The position numbers were made by a program, and so were the translations under genes. This document shows, one piece after another, positions 27,025 through 36,705 of a stretch of DNA of 64,000 nucleotides (within the stretch, counting starts at the first letter, position 1; each line of letters opens with the position of its first letter). A model generated the notes under the pieces. The model did no database searches. It was not told the origin of the DNA and saw only the letters and a program-made list of their open reading frames with translations. This stretch comes from Myxococcus sp. RHSTA-1-4 (lineage in GTDB: Bacteria; Myxococcota; Myxococcia; Myxococcales; Myxococcaceae): assembly GCF_020037125.1 (NCBI RefSeq), contig NZ_JAIQDG010000019.1, positions 1 to 64,000 of the forward strand, given 5' to 3'.

Positions 27025-28935
27025 TTACAGCTCCACCTGGCTGCCCAGCTCCACCACGCGGTTGGGCGGAATGCGGAAGTACGCCGTGGCGCTGCGCGCG
27101 TTCCGGCTCATCCAGGCGAACAGCGCCTCGCGCCACACCGCCATGCCGGGGCGCTTCGTCGGAATCAGCGTCTCCCGCCCCAGGAAGAAGCTCGTCCCCA
27201 TGAGCTGGAACTGGAGCCCCTTCTCCCGGCAGCGCTTCAGCACGTCCGGAATGCTCGGGTTCTCCATGAAGCCGTAGCGCGCCACCACCCGCACGAAGCC
27301 CTGCTCCAGCGGCTCCACCTCCACCCGCTCCTCGCCCGGCACGTGCGGCACCTCTTCCGAGATAATCGTCAGCAGCACCACCTGCTCATGAAGCACCTTG
27401 TTGTGCTTCAGGTTGTGCAGCAGCGCCGGCGGCGTGCCCTCCGCGTTGCCCGTCATGAAGACGGCCGTGCCCGGCACCCGCACCGGCGGGTGGCCTCCGA
27501 AGCTCTCCACGAGCTCCTTCAGCGGAATGCTCGCCGCGCGCAGCTTGCCCGCCAGGATTTCACGCCCCCGCTTCCACGTCGTCATCAGCGTGAAGATGGC
27601 GATGGCCAGCAGCAGCGGGAACCAGCCACCGTCGGCAATCTTCACCGCGTTGGCGCCAAAGAAGGACAGGTCCACCAGCAGGAACACCCCCGCCACGGGC
27701 AGCGCCAGCGCCCGCCCCACGCCCCACCGCTCGCGCGCCACCACGTAGGCCAGCAGGGTGGTGATGGCCATCGTCGTCGTCACCGCGATGCCGTACGCCG
27801 CCGCCAACCCGCTGGAGGAGCGGAAGCCCAGCACCAGCGCCACCACGCCCAGCATCAGCACCCAGTTGAGCCCCGGCAGGTATATCTGCCCCATCTCCTC
27901 CGCCGACGTGTGCACCACCTCCATGCGCGGGCTGTAGCCCAGCTGCATGGCCTGGCGCGTAATCGAGAACGCCCCGGAGATGAGCGCCTGGGAGGCGATG
28001 ATGCCCGCCCCCGTGGCCAGCACCACCATGGGATAGAGCGCCCACTCAGGCGCCAGCAGGTAGAAGGGATTGCGCGCGGCGCTCGCGTCCCGCAGCAGCA
28101 GCGCCCCCTGCCCCAGGTAGTTGAGCATCAGCGCGGGCAGCACCAGGAAGAACCAGGCCCGCTTGATGGGCTTCCATCCGAAGTGGCCCATGTCCGCGTA
28201 GAGCGCCTCGCCCCCCGTCACCACCAGGAACACCGAGCCCAGCACCAGGAAGCCGTGCCCACCGTTGCGTGCGAAGAACTCCGCGCCATGCACCGGCGAC
28301 AGCGACCACAGCACCGCCGGATTGTGCACCAGCTCCTTCACACCCAGCACCGCCAGCGCCACGAACCACAGGCTCATGAAGGGCCCGAACACCGCGCCGA
28401 TGCCCGCCGTGCCGTGCCGCTGCACCAGGAACAGCCCCAGGATGATGACCAGGGTGATGGGGATGATGTAGGGCTCGAAGACGGGGGTGGCCACACTCAG
28501 GCCCTCCACCGCGCTGAGCACCGTAATCGCGGGGGTGATGACCCCGTCTCCATACAGCAGCGCCGCCCCGAAGATGCCCAGCGTCATCAGCACCGGCCGC
28601 GCGCTGTGCGTCTGGCCCCGGGGCCGCTGCATGGCGAGCGCCATCAGCGCCAGGATGCCGCCCTCGCCCCGGTTGTCCGCCCTCATCACGAAGATGAGGT
28701 ACTTCACCGACACGACGATGATGAGAGACCAGAAGATGAGCGAGAGCACCCCCAGCACGTTGGCCGGTGTGGCCGACACGCTGTGGGGGCCGTGGAAGCA
28801 CTCGCGCAGCGCGTACAGCGGGCTCGTTCCGATGTCCCCATAGACGATGCCCAGGGCCCCCAGGGCCAGCACCGCCGTCCGCTTGAAGCTGTCCGGAGCC
28901 CCCCGGGCCTCATCGCCTCCCGGGACTCCGGTCAT
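27025..28935 (-). CDS. kup: Kup-type low-affinity potassium/proton symporter
   Basis: This is 636 residues, the usual Kup size. Around twelve membrane helices fill residues about 15-440, starting with the diagnostic LGALGIVYGDIGTSPLYALRE, then WSLIIVVSVKYL, DNRGEGGILALMAL and the GEALYADMGHFG motif. A hydrophilic C-terminal domain follows, including FMENPSIPDVL and SFFLGRETLIP. It imports K+ at the inner membrane. The ATG at 28935 is chosen because the membrane domain starts soon after; the upstream extension is Arg/Gly-rich and uncharacteristic. It stands alone, divergent from the GAF/PAS kinase. Confidence 0.97.
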   Translation of the reverse strand: MTGVPGGDEARGAPDSFKRTAVLALGALGIVYGDIGTSPLYALRECFHGPHSVSATPANVLGVLSLIFWSLIIVVSVKYLIFVMRADNRGEGGILALMALAMQRPRGQTHSARPVLMTLGIFGAALLYGDGVITPAITVLSAVEGLSVATPVFEPYIIPITLVIILGLFLVQRHGTAGIGAVFGPFMSLWFVALAVLGVKELVHNPAVLWSLSPVHGAEFFARNGGHGFLVLGSVFLVVTGGEALYADMGHFGWKPIKRAWFFLVLPALMLNYLGQGALLLRDASAARNPFYLLAPEWALYPMVVLATGAGIIASQALISGAFSITRQAMQLGYSPRMEVVHTSAEEMGQIYLPGLNWVLMLGVVALVLGFRSSSGLAAAYGIAVTTTMAITTLLAYVVARERWGVGRALALPVAGVFLLVDLSFFGANAVKIADGGWFPLLLAIAIFTLMTTWKRGREILAGKLRAASIPLKELVESFGGHPPVRVPGTAVFMTGNAEGTPPALLHNLKHNKVLHEQVVLLTIISEEVPHVPGEERVEVEPLEQGFVRVVARYGFMENPSIPDVLKRCREKGLQFQLMGTSFFLGRETLIPTKRPGMAVWREALFAWMSRNARSATAYFRIPPNRVVELGSQVEL

Positions 28936-29191
28936 GGTGGCTTTCACGCCCCCCGCTTTAGCCGAACCCGTGCCCCGAGCAACCCGCGAGACACCCCGCC
29001 CCCCGTTTTCCAACGTCCGGGTAACCCCGTGTGCGGCCGGGTAGGCACCCACTGTCCCGGTAGAGGGCCTGGGTACAAGGAAGGCGTCCAGGGCGGACAG
29101 TCACGGGGGCCGGGATGTTGGCCACCCGAGAAGCGGGGGGCGGATTCCCCGTAGCACCATCCCGGGCCCACTCCCCCCGTGCTCCCATGCC

Positions 29192-31906
29192 ATGGCGAGG
29201 ATGGGAATGCGCATGGCGGCGGTCTCCAGGCTGGGTGAGTCATGGCAGTACGGGGCCCGGGCTCCGGAAGTGGAAGAGCGGCTGGCGCTGCTGGCCGAGG
29301 CCTCCCGGCTGCTGGCCGACGCCAGCCTGGAGCCTCCCGCCGTCATGGAGCGGCTGTGCGCGCTGGTCGTCCCCCTGCTGGGCTCGGCGTGCGCGCTGAG
29401 GCTGCGCTCGGAGGACGGGCGGTGGCTGCGCACGGTGGCCTCGGCGTCGTCCACGCCGGAGGCCCGGCCCCTGTTCCAGTACCTCATCGCCCCCGTGCTG
29501 CGCGCGGACGAGGGCCCGTCCGCCGAGGTGCTGCGCACGGGGGTGGCCATGATGGTGCCGCGCCTGGAGGTGGAGGAGCTGCGCCGCCAGCTTCCGCCCC
29601 AGCACCATGGAATGCTGGAGCGGCTGCCCCTCACCGGCTCGCTGGTGCTGCCGCTGCGGGCCCGGGGACGGGGGCTGGGCACGCTCACCGTGTGGCGGGA
29701 GCCGGCGGCGGCGCCCTTCGACGCGGGCGAGCAGCTGCTCCTCCAGGAGCTGGCGGACCGCGCCGCGCTGGCGCTGGACGTGGCGCGCGCGTACGCGGCG
29801 GAGCGGCAGGCCCGTCAGGCGGCGGAGGTGGCCGCGGGCCGGCTGGCGCGGCTGCAGCGCGTGACGGCGGAGCTGTCCCAGGTGCTCACCGCGGCGCGCA
29901 TGGCGGAGGTCGTCGTGGACCAGGGCGTGGAGGCGGTGGGCGCGCGCAGCGGCGGGCTCTGGCTGGTGGAGCCCGGAGACGCCCAGGCGCGGCTGCTGCG
30001 CTGCGAGGGCGAGGACTCGCGCATGCTGGCCGACGTCTTCGGCGCGGTACCGCTGGAGCAGCCCTCGCCCATCGCCGAGGCCATCCACGGCGCGCAGCCG
30101 GTGTGGCTGGAGACGCCGGACGCGCTGGGCGCGCACTTCCCGGAGCTGGCCGAGCGGTGCCGGCGGGCGCGCGGCAACCCGGCGCCCTCGTCGGTGTGCC
30201 TGCCGCTGGCGGTGGACGGGCGCGCGCTGGGAGCGCTGCTGTTCTCCTTCGCCGAGCCCCATGCCTTCGACGGGGACGAGCGCGCCTTCCTCGAGCTGCT
30301 GGCGCACCACGCCGCGCAGGCGCTGGCCCGGGCCCGCCTGCTGGAGCAGGAGCAGCGCGCGCGCGCGGCGCTGCGAGAGGCGCACCAGACGCTGTCGGCC
30401 ATCATCCAGGCCTCGCCCGCGGCCATCATGCTGCTGGACATGGACGGCACGGTGCGGCTGTGGAACCCCGCCGCGGAGCGCATCTTCGGATGGACGGCGG
30501 ACGAGGTGCTCGGCCAGGAGCTGCCCGTGGTGCCCGAATCGCACCGGGAGGAGTTCCGCCGAAACCTCGAGGGCGCGGCGCGGGGCCAGTTGCTGTCGGG
30601 CGCGGAGACGCAGCGGCGGCGGCGCGACGGCTCCCTCATCCAGGTGGCGCTGTGGACGGCGCTGCTGCGCACCCCGAGCGGCGCCCCGCAGTGCCTGGGC
30701 ATCTTCGTGGACATCACCGAGCGCAAGCGCGGCGAGGACACCCAGCGCTTCCTGGCGGAGGCCGGCGGGGTGCTCGCCGCCAGCCTGGAGCAGGAGGAGA
30801 CGCTGGAGCGCGTGGCGCACCTGGCCGTGCCCGCGTACGCGGAGGCCTGCGGCGTGTACCTCTCGGACGAGGCGGGCGCGGTGTGCTGCGTGGCCACCGC
30901 GTTCGCGGACGGACTCCGCTACCCGCCCGGGACGCCGCTGGCCCCCTCCTCGGAGGTGGTGTCGCGGGTCATCGCGTTGGGCGCGCCGGAGCTGTGCGGG
31001 AGCCTGGCGCCGGACGGGCCCGGAGGCGCGGAGCGTGTCCTCGCGGGGCTGTGCGTGCCGCTGGAGGTGCGGGGGCAGACGCTGGGGGCGCTGACGTTCG
31101 TCACCTCGCGGCGGCCGTATGACGTGCAGGACCTGGCGCTGGCGCAGGAGCTGGCGCGGCGGGCGGCGCTCGCCATCGACAACGCGCGGCTGTACCGCGA
31201 GGCGCGGCAGGCCATCCGCCTGCGCGAGGAGTTCCTCTCCATCGCCAGCCATGAGCTGAGGACGCCCACCACCGCGCTGCAGCTCCAGGTGCAGAGCCTG
31301 CAAAGCAGCCTGGACCGCGCGCCCGCGGCCCTGGCCCCGGAGCGCCTGCGCCGGGGACTGGAGGTGATGGGCCGCCAGGTGAAGCGGCAGGCGCGGCTCG
31401 TCGACGCGCTGCTGGACGTGTCACGCATCAGCGCCGGACGCCTGGAGCTGAACCCCGAGCCGCTGGATTTGGGCGCCCTGGTGCGCGAGGTGGCCGAGCG
31501 CTTCGAGCCGGAGCTGGCGCGCACCGGCACGACGCTGCACCTGGTGCTCACGGTGGATGCCCACGGCCAGTGGGACCGGCTGCGGCTGGACCAGGTGCTG
31601 ACGAACCTGCTGTCCAACGCGGTGAAGTACGGGCGGGGCAACCCGGTGCACGTGGAGCTGTCGGCCACCAGGGGGCGGGTGCGCCTGGACGTGCGCGACA
31701 GAGGCATCGGCATCTCGGCGGAGCACCTGCCGCGCCTCTTCCACCGCTTCGAGCGCGCCGTGTCCGAGCGGAACTACGGCGGCTTCGGGCTGGGACTGTG
31801 GATTGCCCGGCAGATGGTCGAGGCCATGGGCGGCCACATCGCCGTGCACAGCGAGCCCGGCGTGGGCTCCACCTTCACCGTGGAGCTGCCCCGGGCCGGG
31901 GGATGA
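29192..31906 (+). CDS. Soluble histidine kinase with GAF-GAF-PAS-GAF sensory modules (orphan)
   Basis: This is 904 residues with no membrane segment. In order: GAF-like domain (about 20-200, ending LADRAALALDVARAY), a second GAF (about 225-385, with LPLAVDGRALGALLFSF), PAS (about 400-515, IMLLDMDGTVRLWNPAAERIFGW, closing DITERKRG), a third GAF (about 530-670, LCVPLEVRGQTLGALTF), the phosphoacceptor helix with SHELRTPT (His687), and an ATPase domain (LLSNAVKYG, DRGIGI, GFGLGLWIAR). Linkers repeat an ARLLEQEQ-type coiled coil. There is no adjacent response regulator. In-frame ATGs at 29201 and 29207 compete with 29192 as start, since GAGG sits just before 29201. Signal unknown. Confidence 0.95.
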   Translation: MARMGMRMAAVSRLGESWQYGARAPEVEERLALLAEASRLLADASLEPPAVMERLCALVVPLLGSACALRLRSEDGRWLRTVASASSTPEARPLFQYLIAPVLRADEGPSAEVLRTGVAMMVPRLEVEELRRQLPPQHHGMLERLPLTGSLVLPLRARGRGLGTLTVWREPAAAPFDAGEQLLLQELADRAALALDVARAYAAERQARQAAEVAAGRLARLQRVTAELSQVLTAARMAEVVVDQGVEAVGARSGGLWLVEPGDAQARLLRCEGEDSRMLADVFGAVPLEQPSPIAEAIHGAQPVWLETPDALGAHFPELAERCRRARGNPAPSSVCLPLAVDGRALGALLFSFAEPHAFDGDERAFLELLAHHAAQALARARLLEQEQRARAALREAHQTLSAIIQASPAAIMLLDMDGTVRLWNPAAERIFGWTADEVLGQELPVVPESHREEFRRNLEGAARGQLLSGAETQRRRRDGSLIQVALWTALLRTPSGAPQCLGIFVDITERKRGEDTQRFLAEAGGVLAASLEQEETLERVAHLAVPAYAEACGVYLSDEAGAVCCVATAFADGLRYPPGTPLAPSSEVVSRVIALGAPELCGSLAPDGPGGAERVLAGLCVPLEVRGQTLGALTFVTSRRPYDVQDLALAQELARRAALAIDNARLYREARQAIRLREEFLSIASHELRTPTTALQLQVQSLQSSLDRAPAALAPERLRRGLEVMGRQVKRQARLVDALLDVSRISAGRLELNPEPLDLGALVREVAERFEPELARTGTTLHLVLTVDAHGQWDRLRLDQVLTNLLSNAVKYGRGNPVHVELSATRGRVRLDVRDRGIGISAEHLPRLFHRFERAVSERNYGGFGLGLWIARQMVEAMGGHIAVHSEPGVGSTFTVELPRAGG

Positions 31907-31922
31907 GGCCCCCCCCGGGGCC
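31907..31922. terminator. Short GC hairpin between convergent genes
   Basis: GGCCCC and GGGGCC flank a C-run between the stops of the histidine kinase and the small secreted protein. There is no T-run, so intrinsic termination would be weak. Confidence 0.3.
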
Positions 31923-31927
31923 GTCAC

Positions 31928-32473
31928 TCACAGCGCCAGGAGCAGGATGACGGCCTGCTCCTCGGGGCTCGCGGCGTGGAACTCGTCGGGCAGCCACACC
32001 TCGGCCGGCGGCGTCGACGCCACGTCGCAGCTCCGCCTGCCCGTGTAGTAGCGGTGCGGCTCCTCCGCCTTCAGCCGGTAGGTGCAGTCGCGGACGTAGA
32101 CCTTCAGCTCGCTCGGGCTCAGCTTGAGGTCCACCGGACGCCCGCCGAAGCCGCCCTTGGCGACAATCGCGTCCCCGTCCTTCGACACCTTCAGGTTCAC
32201 CACGGCGCCGCCCAGCGCGCCCTTCACCTGCCCGTTCTTCAACTCCAGCGTGAAGGTGCCCAGATACGTCTGCCCCCGCAGCTCCCCCGGCGAGCGCGAA
32301 ATCTGGAAGTCCGCCCCCGTCACCGACTCGGGCGTCATCACCAGGTTGTACTGCTGGCGTGCAATCCGCAGGTTGATGGCGTCCTGCCGGGGCGCCGACA
32401 CCGCGGCCCCCGCGCCCAGCAGCACCCCCATCACCAGCACACCCCGGCGCAGCGGCATCAGAAAGCGCTTCAT
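31928..32473 (-). CDS. Small secreted protein, function unknown
   Basis: This is 181 residues from the ATG at 32473, with GAGGAGGA six to eight bases upstream. A signal peptide (KRFLMPLRRGVLVMGVLLGAGAAVSA) precedes a beta-rich domain: strands such as YNLVMTPESVTGADFQISRS, YLGTFTLELKNGQVKGALGGAVVNLKVSKDG and VDLKLSPSELKVYVRDCTYRLKAEE, ending with PDEFHAASPEEQAVILLLAL. Two cysteines (DCTYR and RRSCD) could form a disulfide. I recall similar short proteins annotated as hypothetical in Myxococcus genomes. No neighbour hints at function; it lies downstream of the S9 peptidase on the same strand but 157 bases away. Confidence 0.8.
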   Translation of the reverse strand: MKRFLMPLRRGVLVMGVLLGAGAAVSAPRQDAINLRIARQQYNLVMTPESVTGADFQISRSPGELRGQTYLGTFTLELKNGQVKGALGGAVVNLKVSKDGDAIVAKGGFGGRPVDLKLSPSELKVYVRDCTYRLKAEEPHRYYTGRRSCDVASTPPAEVWLPDEFHAASPEEQAVILLLAL

Positions 32474-32630
32474 ACGGAGTCCTCCTCTCCCGGAATCCCG
32501 GGAGTCAAACGACAGTCTGCTCACCCCATACCGGCCCGTCACGCGCCCGGCCCCAACCTCCGGGAAATACTTTCCCCGTGGTACCTATCCCGCGCCTGCC
32601 CGCCTGCCCCGCCCCCGAGGACGATGCGCG

Positions 32631-34658
32631 CTACTTCGAGCCCGGCGCCCCACCGCCCCGCGCGCGCGGCGTGCCCAGGTGCTTCTCGAAGAACATCAAC
32701 GCCGTCATCTGCGCGTAGTCGCGGTTGTCCTTCTTCTGGAAGCCGTGGCCCTCGTCGGTGGCCAGCATGTACCAGACATCCGCGCCGCGCTTGCGCACCG
32801 CCTGGACAATCTGCTCCGCCTCCGACTGTGGCACGCGCGGGTCATTGGCCCCCTGTTGCACGTAGAGCGCCGCGCGAATCTTCTCCACCGAGTTCAGCGG
32901 GGAGATGCGCTCCTGCACCTTGCGCACCTCCGCGTCGCGCTCGTCGCCGTACTCCATGCGCCGCAAGTCCCTCCGGTACGCCTGCGTGTTCTGCAGGAAC
33001 GAGCCCAGCGAGGAGATGCCCACCACGTCCACCGCCGCCTTGATGCGCTCCGGGTAGTACGCCGCCGACGCCAGCGTCAGGTAGCCGCCGTACGAGCCGC
33101 CGAAGACACCCACGCGCGAGGCCTCCAGGTCCTTCCGCGAGGCGATGAAGTCCAGCGTCGCGCCGATGTCCGCGAGGCTCTGCTCGCGCTTCACGCCGTC
33201 ATCCATGGCCCGGTACGTCTTGCCGTACCCGTCCGAGCCGCGCACGTTGGGCACCAGCACCGCCCTGCCCATCTCCGTCACCAGGAACTGCGTGAAGTTG
33301 TTGAAGACGGGCAGGCTCTGCGCCTCCGGACCGCCGTGGAAGAGGACCACCACCGGCACCTTCCCGGAGGACGCCTTCGGCTTGTAGAGGAAGGCCGGCA
33401 CCCGCACGCCGTCCGTGGACGGGTAGCGCACCAGCTCCGGCTCCACGAAGAGGGACGGGTCGATGCCGCCCACCTCGGAGCGCGTCCACCGCGTCGTCTT
33501 GCGGCTCTTCAGGTCCACCATCCACGCGTCCATGGGCGAGCGTGCGTCCCCCATGCCGAAGGCCAGCACGTCCGAGCGCCGCGAGGGGAAGCGCAGCGTG
33601 GACACCACGCCCTTCGGCACGTCCAGCGGCGAGAGCGCCTGCGTGCGCGTGTCCAGCAGGTACACGCGGACATAGCCGTCCTCGTTGATGCCCACCGCCA
33701 GCCGGCGGCCGTCCGGCGAAATCGCCAGGCTCACCACGTTCCACCGCACCGCCTTCGTCAGCGACGGAGGCGCCTCGGTGTAGGGCGCCTTCGCCAGCTC
33801 CAGCCGGTACAGCTCGTTGAAGTCCGAGTAGCGGTCCGTCACCAGGTACACGGCCTGGCCGTCCTGGCTGAAGACGGCGGCATTGACGCTGCCCTTGCCC
33901 TCCTTCGGCGTGAGCTGCCGGCGCTCTCCCGACTTCAGGTCCACCACGTGGAGGTCGGTGTCATCCACCGCGCGCGTCTGCATCACCAGCAGCTTCGAGC
34001 CGTCCAGTGAGAACTCCACGGGCAGCCACGTGCCCTCCGCCTCGGTGAGGCGGCGGGCCTGACGCGGGTCGCTGGTGGGTGCCACGTACACGTCCGTGTC
34101 CTTCCCGTTGCGCCCCGTTCCGCTGTACGTCAGCCAGCGGCCGTCCTGTGAAACGCGCAGCGCCTCGTGGCGGCTCCTGCCGTCCGTCAGCAGCTCCGAG
34201 CGGCCCGTGCGGCGGTCGAGCTGGAACACCTGGTAGAACTCACCGCCGCCCTTGTCCTGCAGGTAGTAAATGACCTGCGGATTGCCGGGCAGGAAGCGCG
34301 CCTGGTTGATGGGCTCGTCCGTGAAGGTGAGCTGCGTTCGCGCACCCATGGGCGACTCCACCACGTGGAGCTGGTTGGTGTCCGCGAAGCGCGTGGAGAT
34401 GAGCAACTGCCCGCCATCCGCGCTCACGTCCACCAGCGACGCGAAGCGGGCCTCCAGGTACTGGTCCATCCGCTGGCGCAGCTCCGGCGGCACCGGCGGC
34501 ACGTTGCTCACCCAGACGTTGGGCTGGCCGGGCAGCGGCGCGATGCCGGACACCTGTGAGGGCACCGCCTTCTGCTGCTGCGACGCCGGCGGCTTCGCGG
34601 GAGACGGCGCCTGCGCGGTGAGCAGCGACACGACGAGAGGAAGGGCTCCAAGGTTCAT
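32631..34658 (-). CDS. S9 family prolyl-oligopeptidase-type serine peptidase, exported
   Basis: This is 675 residues. A short signal ([17 protein letters not shown]) precedes a beta-propeller with SPDGR/SLDGS/SQDGQ blades (about 70-400), which gates the alpha/beta-hydrolase domain (about 420-670). The catalytic nucleophile is in GGSYGGY (Ser522), the acid in GANDPRVP, and the His in TDEGHGF. GGPEAQ follows FH in the oxyanion-hole region ([13 protein letters not shown]). It cleaves short peptides, probably in the periplasm or outside. The gene is monocistronic by spacing. A related enzyme lies at 54405-56498; the two differ enough in sequence that a recent duplication is unlikely. Confidence 0.95.
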   Translation of the reverse strand: MNLGALPLVVSLLTAQAPSPAKPPASQQQKAVPSQVSGIAPLPGQPNVWVSNVPPVPPELRQRMDQYLEARFASLVDVSADGGQLLISTRFADTNQLHVVESPMGARTQLTFTDEPINQARFLPGNPQVIYYLQDKGGGEFYQVFQLDRRTGRSELLTDGRSRHEALRVSQDGRWLTYSGTGRNGKDTDVYVAPTSDPRQARRLTEAEGTWLPVEFSLDGSKLLVMQTRAVDDTDLHVVDLKSGERRQLTPKEGKGSVNAAVFSQDGQAVYLVTDRYSDFNELYRLELAKAPYTEAPPSLTKAVRWNVVSLAISPDGRRLAVGINEDGYVRVYLLDTRTQALSPLDVPKGVVSTLRFPSRRSDVLAFGMGDARSPMDAWMVDLKSRKTTRWTRSEVGGIDPSLFVEPELVRYPSTDGVRVPAFLYKPKASSGKVPVVVLFHGGPEAQSLPVFNNFTQFLVTEMGRAVLVPNVRGSDGYGKTYRAMDDGVKREQSLADIGATLDFIASRKDLEASRVGVFGGSYGGYLTLASAAYYPERIKAAVDVVGISSLGSFLQNTQAYRRDLRRMEYGDERDAEVRKVQERISPLNSVEKIRAALYVQQGANDPRVPQSEAEQIVQAVRKRGADVWYMLATDEGHGFQKKDNRDYAQMTALMFFEKHLGTPRARGGGAPGSK

Positions 34659-35014
34659 GGTGGGTGCACGCTAACAGCGCCTCCCGTGGGCGCACACACC
34701 CCTGGCCCTGGGGGGCGGGGGCACTGGCCTGGCGAGCGATGCGCTCCCGCATCGTTCCCCCGCCAGACATGCGGAACCCGGGCCACGGGGTGCGCCGATT
34801 CCCCAGGAGCCCGGTGTGCTCACCGGCAGACACTCGGGCCCTGGCCGCACGGGGCCACGCCCGATTGCACGGTGTTCCCATGCACAGCGTCGCGGGCCGT
34901 CACGCAAGCGGCCCCCGGGTGACACCTCCAGGAGCGGCCCCTCTTCCATAGCCTCCGCGAGAACAAGCCCACCCGCTCCACGTGGGAGGGCCCACACCCG
35001 AGGGGGGACCGTAG
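34659..35014. other. Divergent promoter region
   Basis: It separates the leftward S9 peptidase gene from the rightward DUF4397 lipoprotein gene. A TAGCCT element around 34952-34957 is a possible -10 for the rightward gene, and a GGGGGGACC ribosome site precedes its ATG. No other feature is evident and short frames across it look non-coding. Confidence 0.35.
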
Positions 35015-36502
35015 ATGACCCAGACGCGATGGAAGTCCTGGATGGCCGTACTCCTGGCTGGCCTCGCCGTGCTCGCGCCCGGCTGCGACGACGACGATGA
35101 CGACGACACCACGCCGCCGCCCATCGAGGAGCGCCCGGACGAGGAGGTCTCGAAGCTGCGCATCATCCATGCCTCGCCGGACGCGCCGGCGGTGGACATC
35201 TACGCGGCGGGCAGCACCACGCCGCTGCTCACCGACGTGGCGTATGGCGACACCACGGAGTACCTCACCCTGGAGCCCGGCGACGTCGCGGTGGACATCC
35301 GGCCCGCGGGCGCGCCGGCCGAGTCCGCCCCGGTCTTCACCACCGGCACGCTCACGCTGACGCCGGGCCTGCGGGCGACAGCCATCGCCACGGGCCTGCT
35401 GAATGGAGACAGCGCCTCCGAGTCCTTCCGCGTGCTGGTGCTGCCGGAGAACTTCGGGGAGGACCAGGCCGGACAGGCGCGGGTGCGCATCGTCCATGCC
35501 TCGCCGGACGCGCCCACGGTGGGCATCGACCTGGGCAATGACGGCTCCGTGGACGTCGCGGACCTGGAGCGCTTCGAGGACACGGGAGAGGTGGGAGTGC
35601 TGCTGCCGGCGGACACGGCCGCGCAGGTGGGCATCACCGCCGGCCCCAACAACGAGCGCGTGACGGCCTTCACCGTGCCGCCGCTGCCCGAGGGCGTGGA
35701 GGTGTTCGTGGTGGCCAGCGGCCTGCTGGAGCGCAAGCCTCGCGAGGAGCAGGGCTTCCTGCTGCTGACGGCGGGTCCTGAAGGCGACCTGGGCGAGGTG
35801 CGGCAGAACCCGGTGGTGTACGCGCTGCACGCATCGCCGGACGCGCCGGAGGTGGACATCTTCGCGGGTGACACCGAGCTGGCCGGAGAGCTGTCCTTCG
35901 GCGACCTGTCCAAGCCCATCCAGGTGCCGCCGGGGACGTACACGCTGGACTTCTTCGCCACCGCGCCCGGAGGCACCCGCCCGCCGGACGCTCCCGCCGC
36001 CAGCAGCGGCACGCCGGAGCTGGTCGCGGGCGAGCGCTACCTCGTGGTGGCCTCCGGCTACCTCACGACGCAGGGCGGCCCGCGGAGCTTCACGCTGCTG
36101 CCCTACGCGGAAGCCTTCTCCGAGGACCCCAACTCCGCGCGGGTGCGGGTGGTGCACGCGTCCGCGGGTGCTCCGGCGGTGGACATCGCTCCGGTGGGAG
36201 CTGACGGCACCGTGCCAGCCGATGCGCCCGTCAACGACCTGAACTTCTCCGAGGCCACACCGGCCGAGGGTCTGCCGCTGCCGGCCGCCACGGTGGAGCT
36301 GGGCGTTGCGCCGGCCGCAGCGTCGGACCGCGCGCCCATTGCCCGATTCCAACTGGATTCGGCGCCCTTCGTGGGCAAGGGCGTCTTCGCGGTGGCCGCC
36401 GGCGCGCTGACGCCCCTCGGCAACCAGCCCGGCTTCCAGCTCCTCATGGTGGACACCTCCGAGACGCCGTGGGAGGCCCGCGCGGTGCAGCCGGAGGAGT
36501 AG
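35015..36502 (+). CDS. Lipoprotein with four DUF4397 repeats
   Basis: This is 495 residues. The lipobox LAPGC (Cys24) is followed by an acidic run of Asp residues, then four beta-sandwich repeats, each opening with a HASPDAP-type motif: RIIHASPDAPAVDIY, RIVHASPDAPTVGID, YALHASPDAPEVDIF and, diverged, RVVHASAGAPAVDI. They start near residues 50, 160, 270 and 375. DUF4397 domains are extracytoplasmic and of unknown function, often in multi-copy surface proteins. The Asp run right after the lipid anchor could influence sorting (Asp at +2 retains lipoproteins at the inner membrane in E. coli; whether this holds in myxobacteria is uncertain). A hairpin terminator follows at 36529-36566. Confidence 0.92.
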   Translation: MTQTRWKSWMAVLLAGLAVLAPGCDDDDDDDTTPPPIEERPDEEVSKLRIIHASPDAPAVDIYAAGSTTPLLTDVAYGDTTEYLTLEPGDVAVDIRPAGAPAESAPVFTTGTLTLTPGLRATAIATGLLNGDSASESFRVLVLPENFGEDQAGQARVRIVHASPDAPTVGIDLGNDGSVDVADLERFEDTGEVGVLLPADTAAQVGITAGPNNERVTAFTVPPLPEGVEVFVVASGLLERKPREEQGFLLLTAGPEGDLGEVRQNPVVYALHASPDAPEVDIFAGDTELAGELSFGDLSKPIQVPPGTYTLDFFATAPGGTRPPDAPAASSGTPELVAGERYLVVASGYLTTQGGPRSFTLLPYAEAFSEDPNSARVRVVHASAGAPAVDIAPVGADGTVPADAPVNDLNFSEATPAEGLPLPAATVELGVAPAAASDRAPIARFQLDSAPFVGKGVFAVAAGALTPLGNQPGFQLLMVDTSETPWEARAVQPEE

Positions 36503-36528
36503 CTCCGGGCACGGCACGCCCTGAGAGC

Positions 36529-36566
36529 CGCCCCGATGGGCCGGAGTCGACCGGTCCCTCGGGGCG
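36529..36566 (+). terminator. Nested hairpin after the DUF4397 gene
   Basis: CGCCCCGA (36529-36536) and TCGGGGCG (36559-36566) pair perfectly, enclosing a second stem (GGGCCGG with CCGGTCCC, one bulged base). No T-run follows, so it may need Rho, but position and stability suit a terminator. Confidence 0.55.
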
Positions 36567-36705
36567 CTCCCGTCCACGCCGTGAGCAGCGCGGTGTGAAC
36601 GGCGTTGACACTTCGGCCCGCGCGTCCTCGCAAGCGCCCGGAATCAGGCCCGTGCCTGGCTGGCAGGGCGCTTGCGATGGCCTCCCTCCGAAAGGGGAGC
36701 AGGCC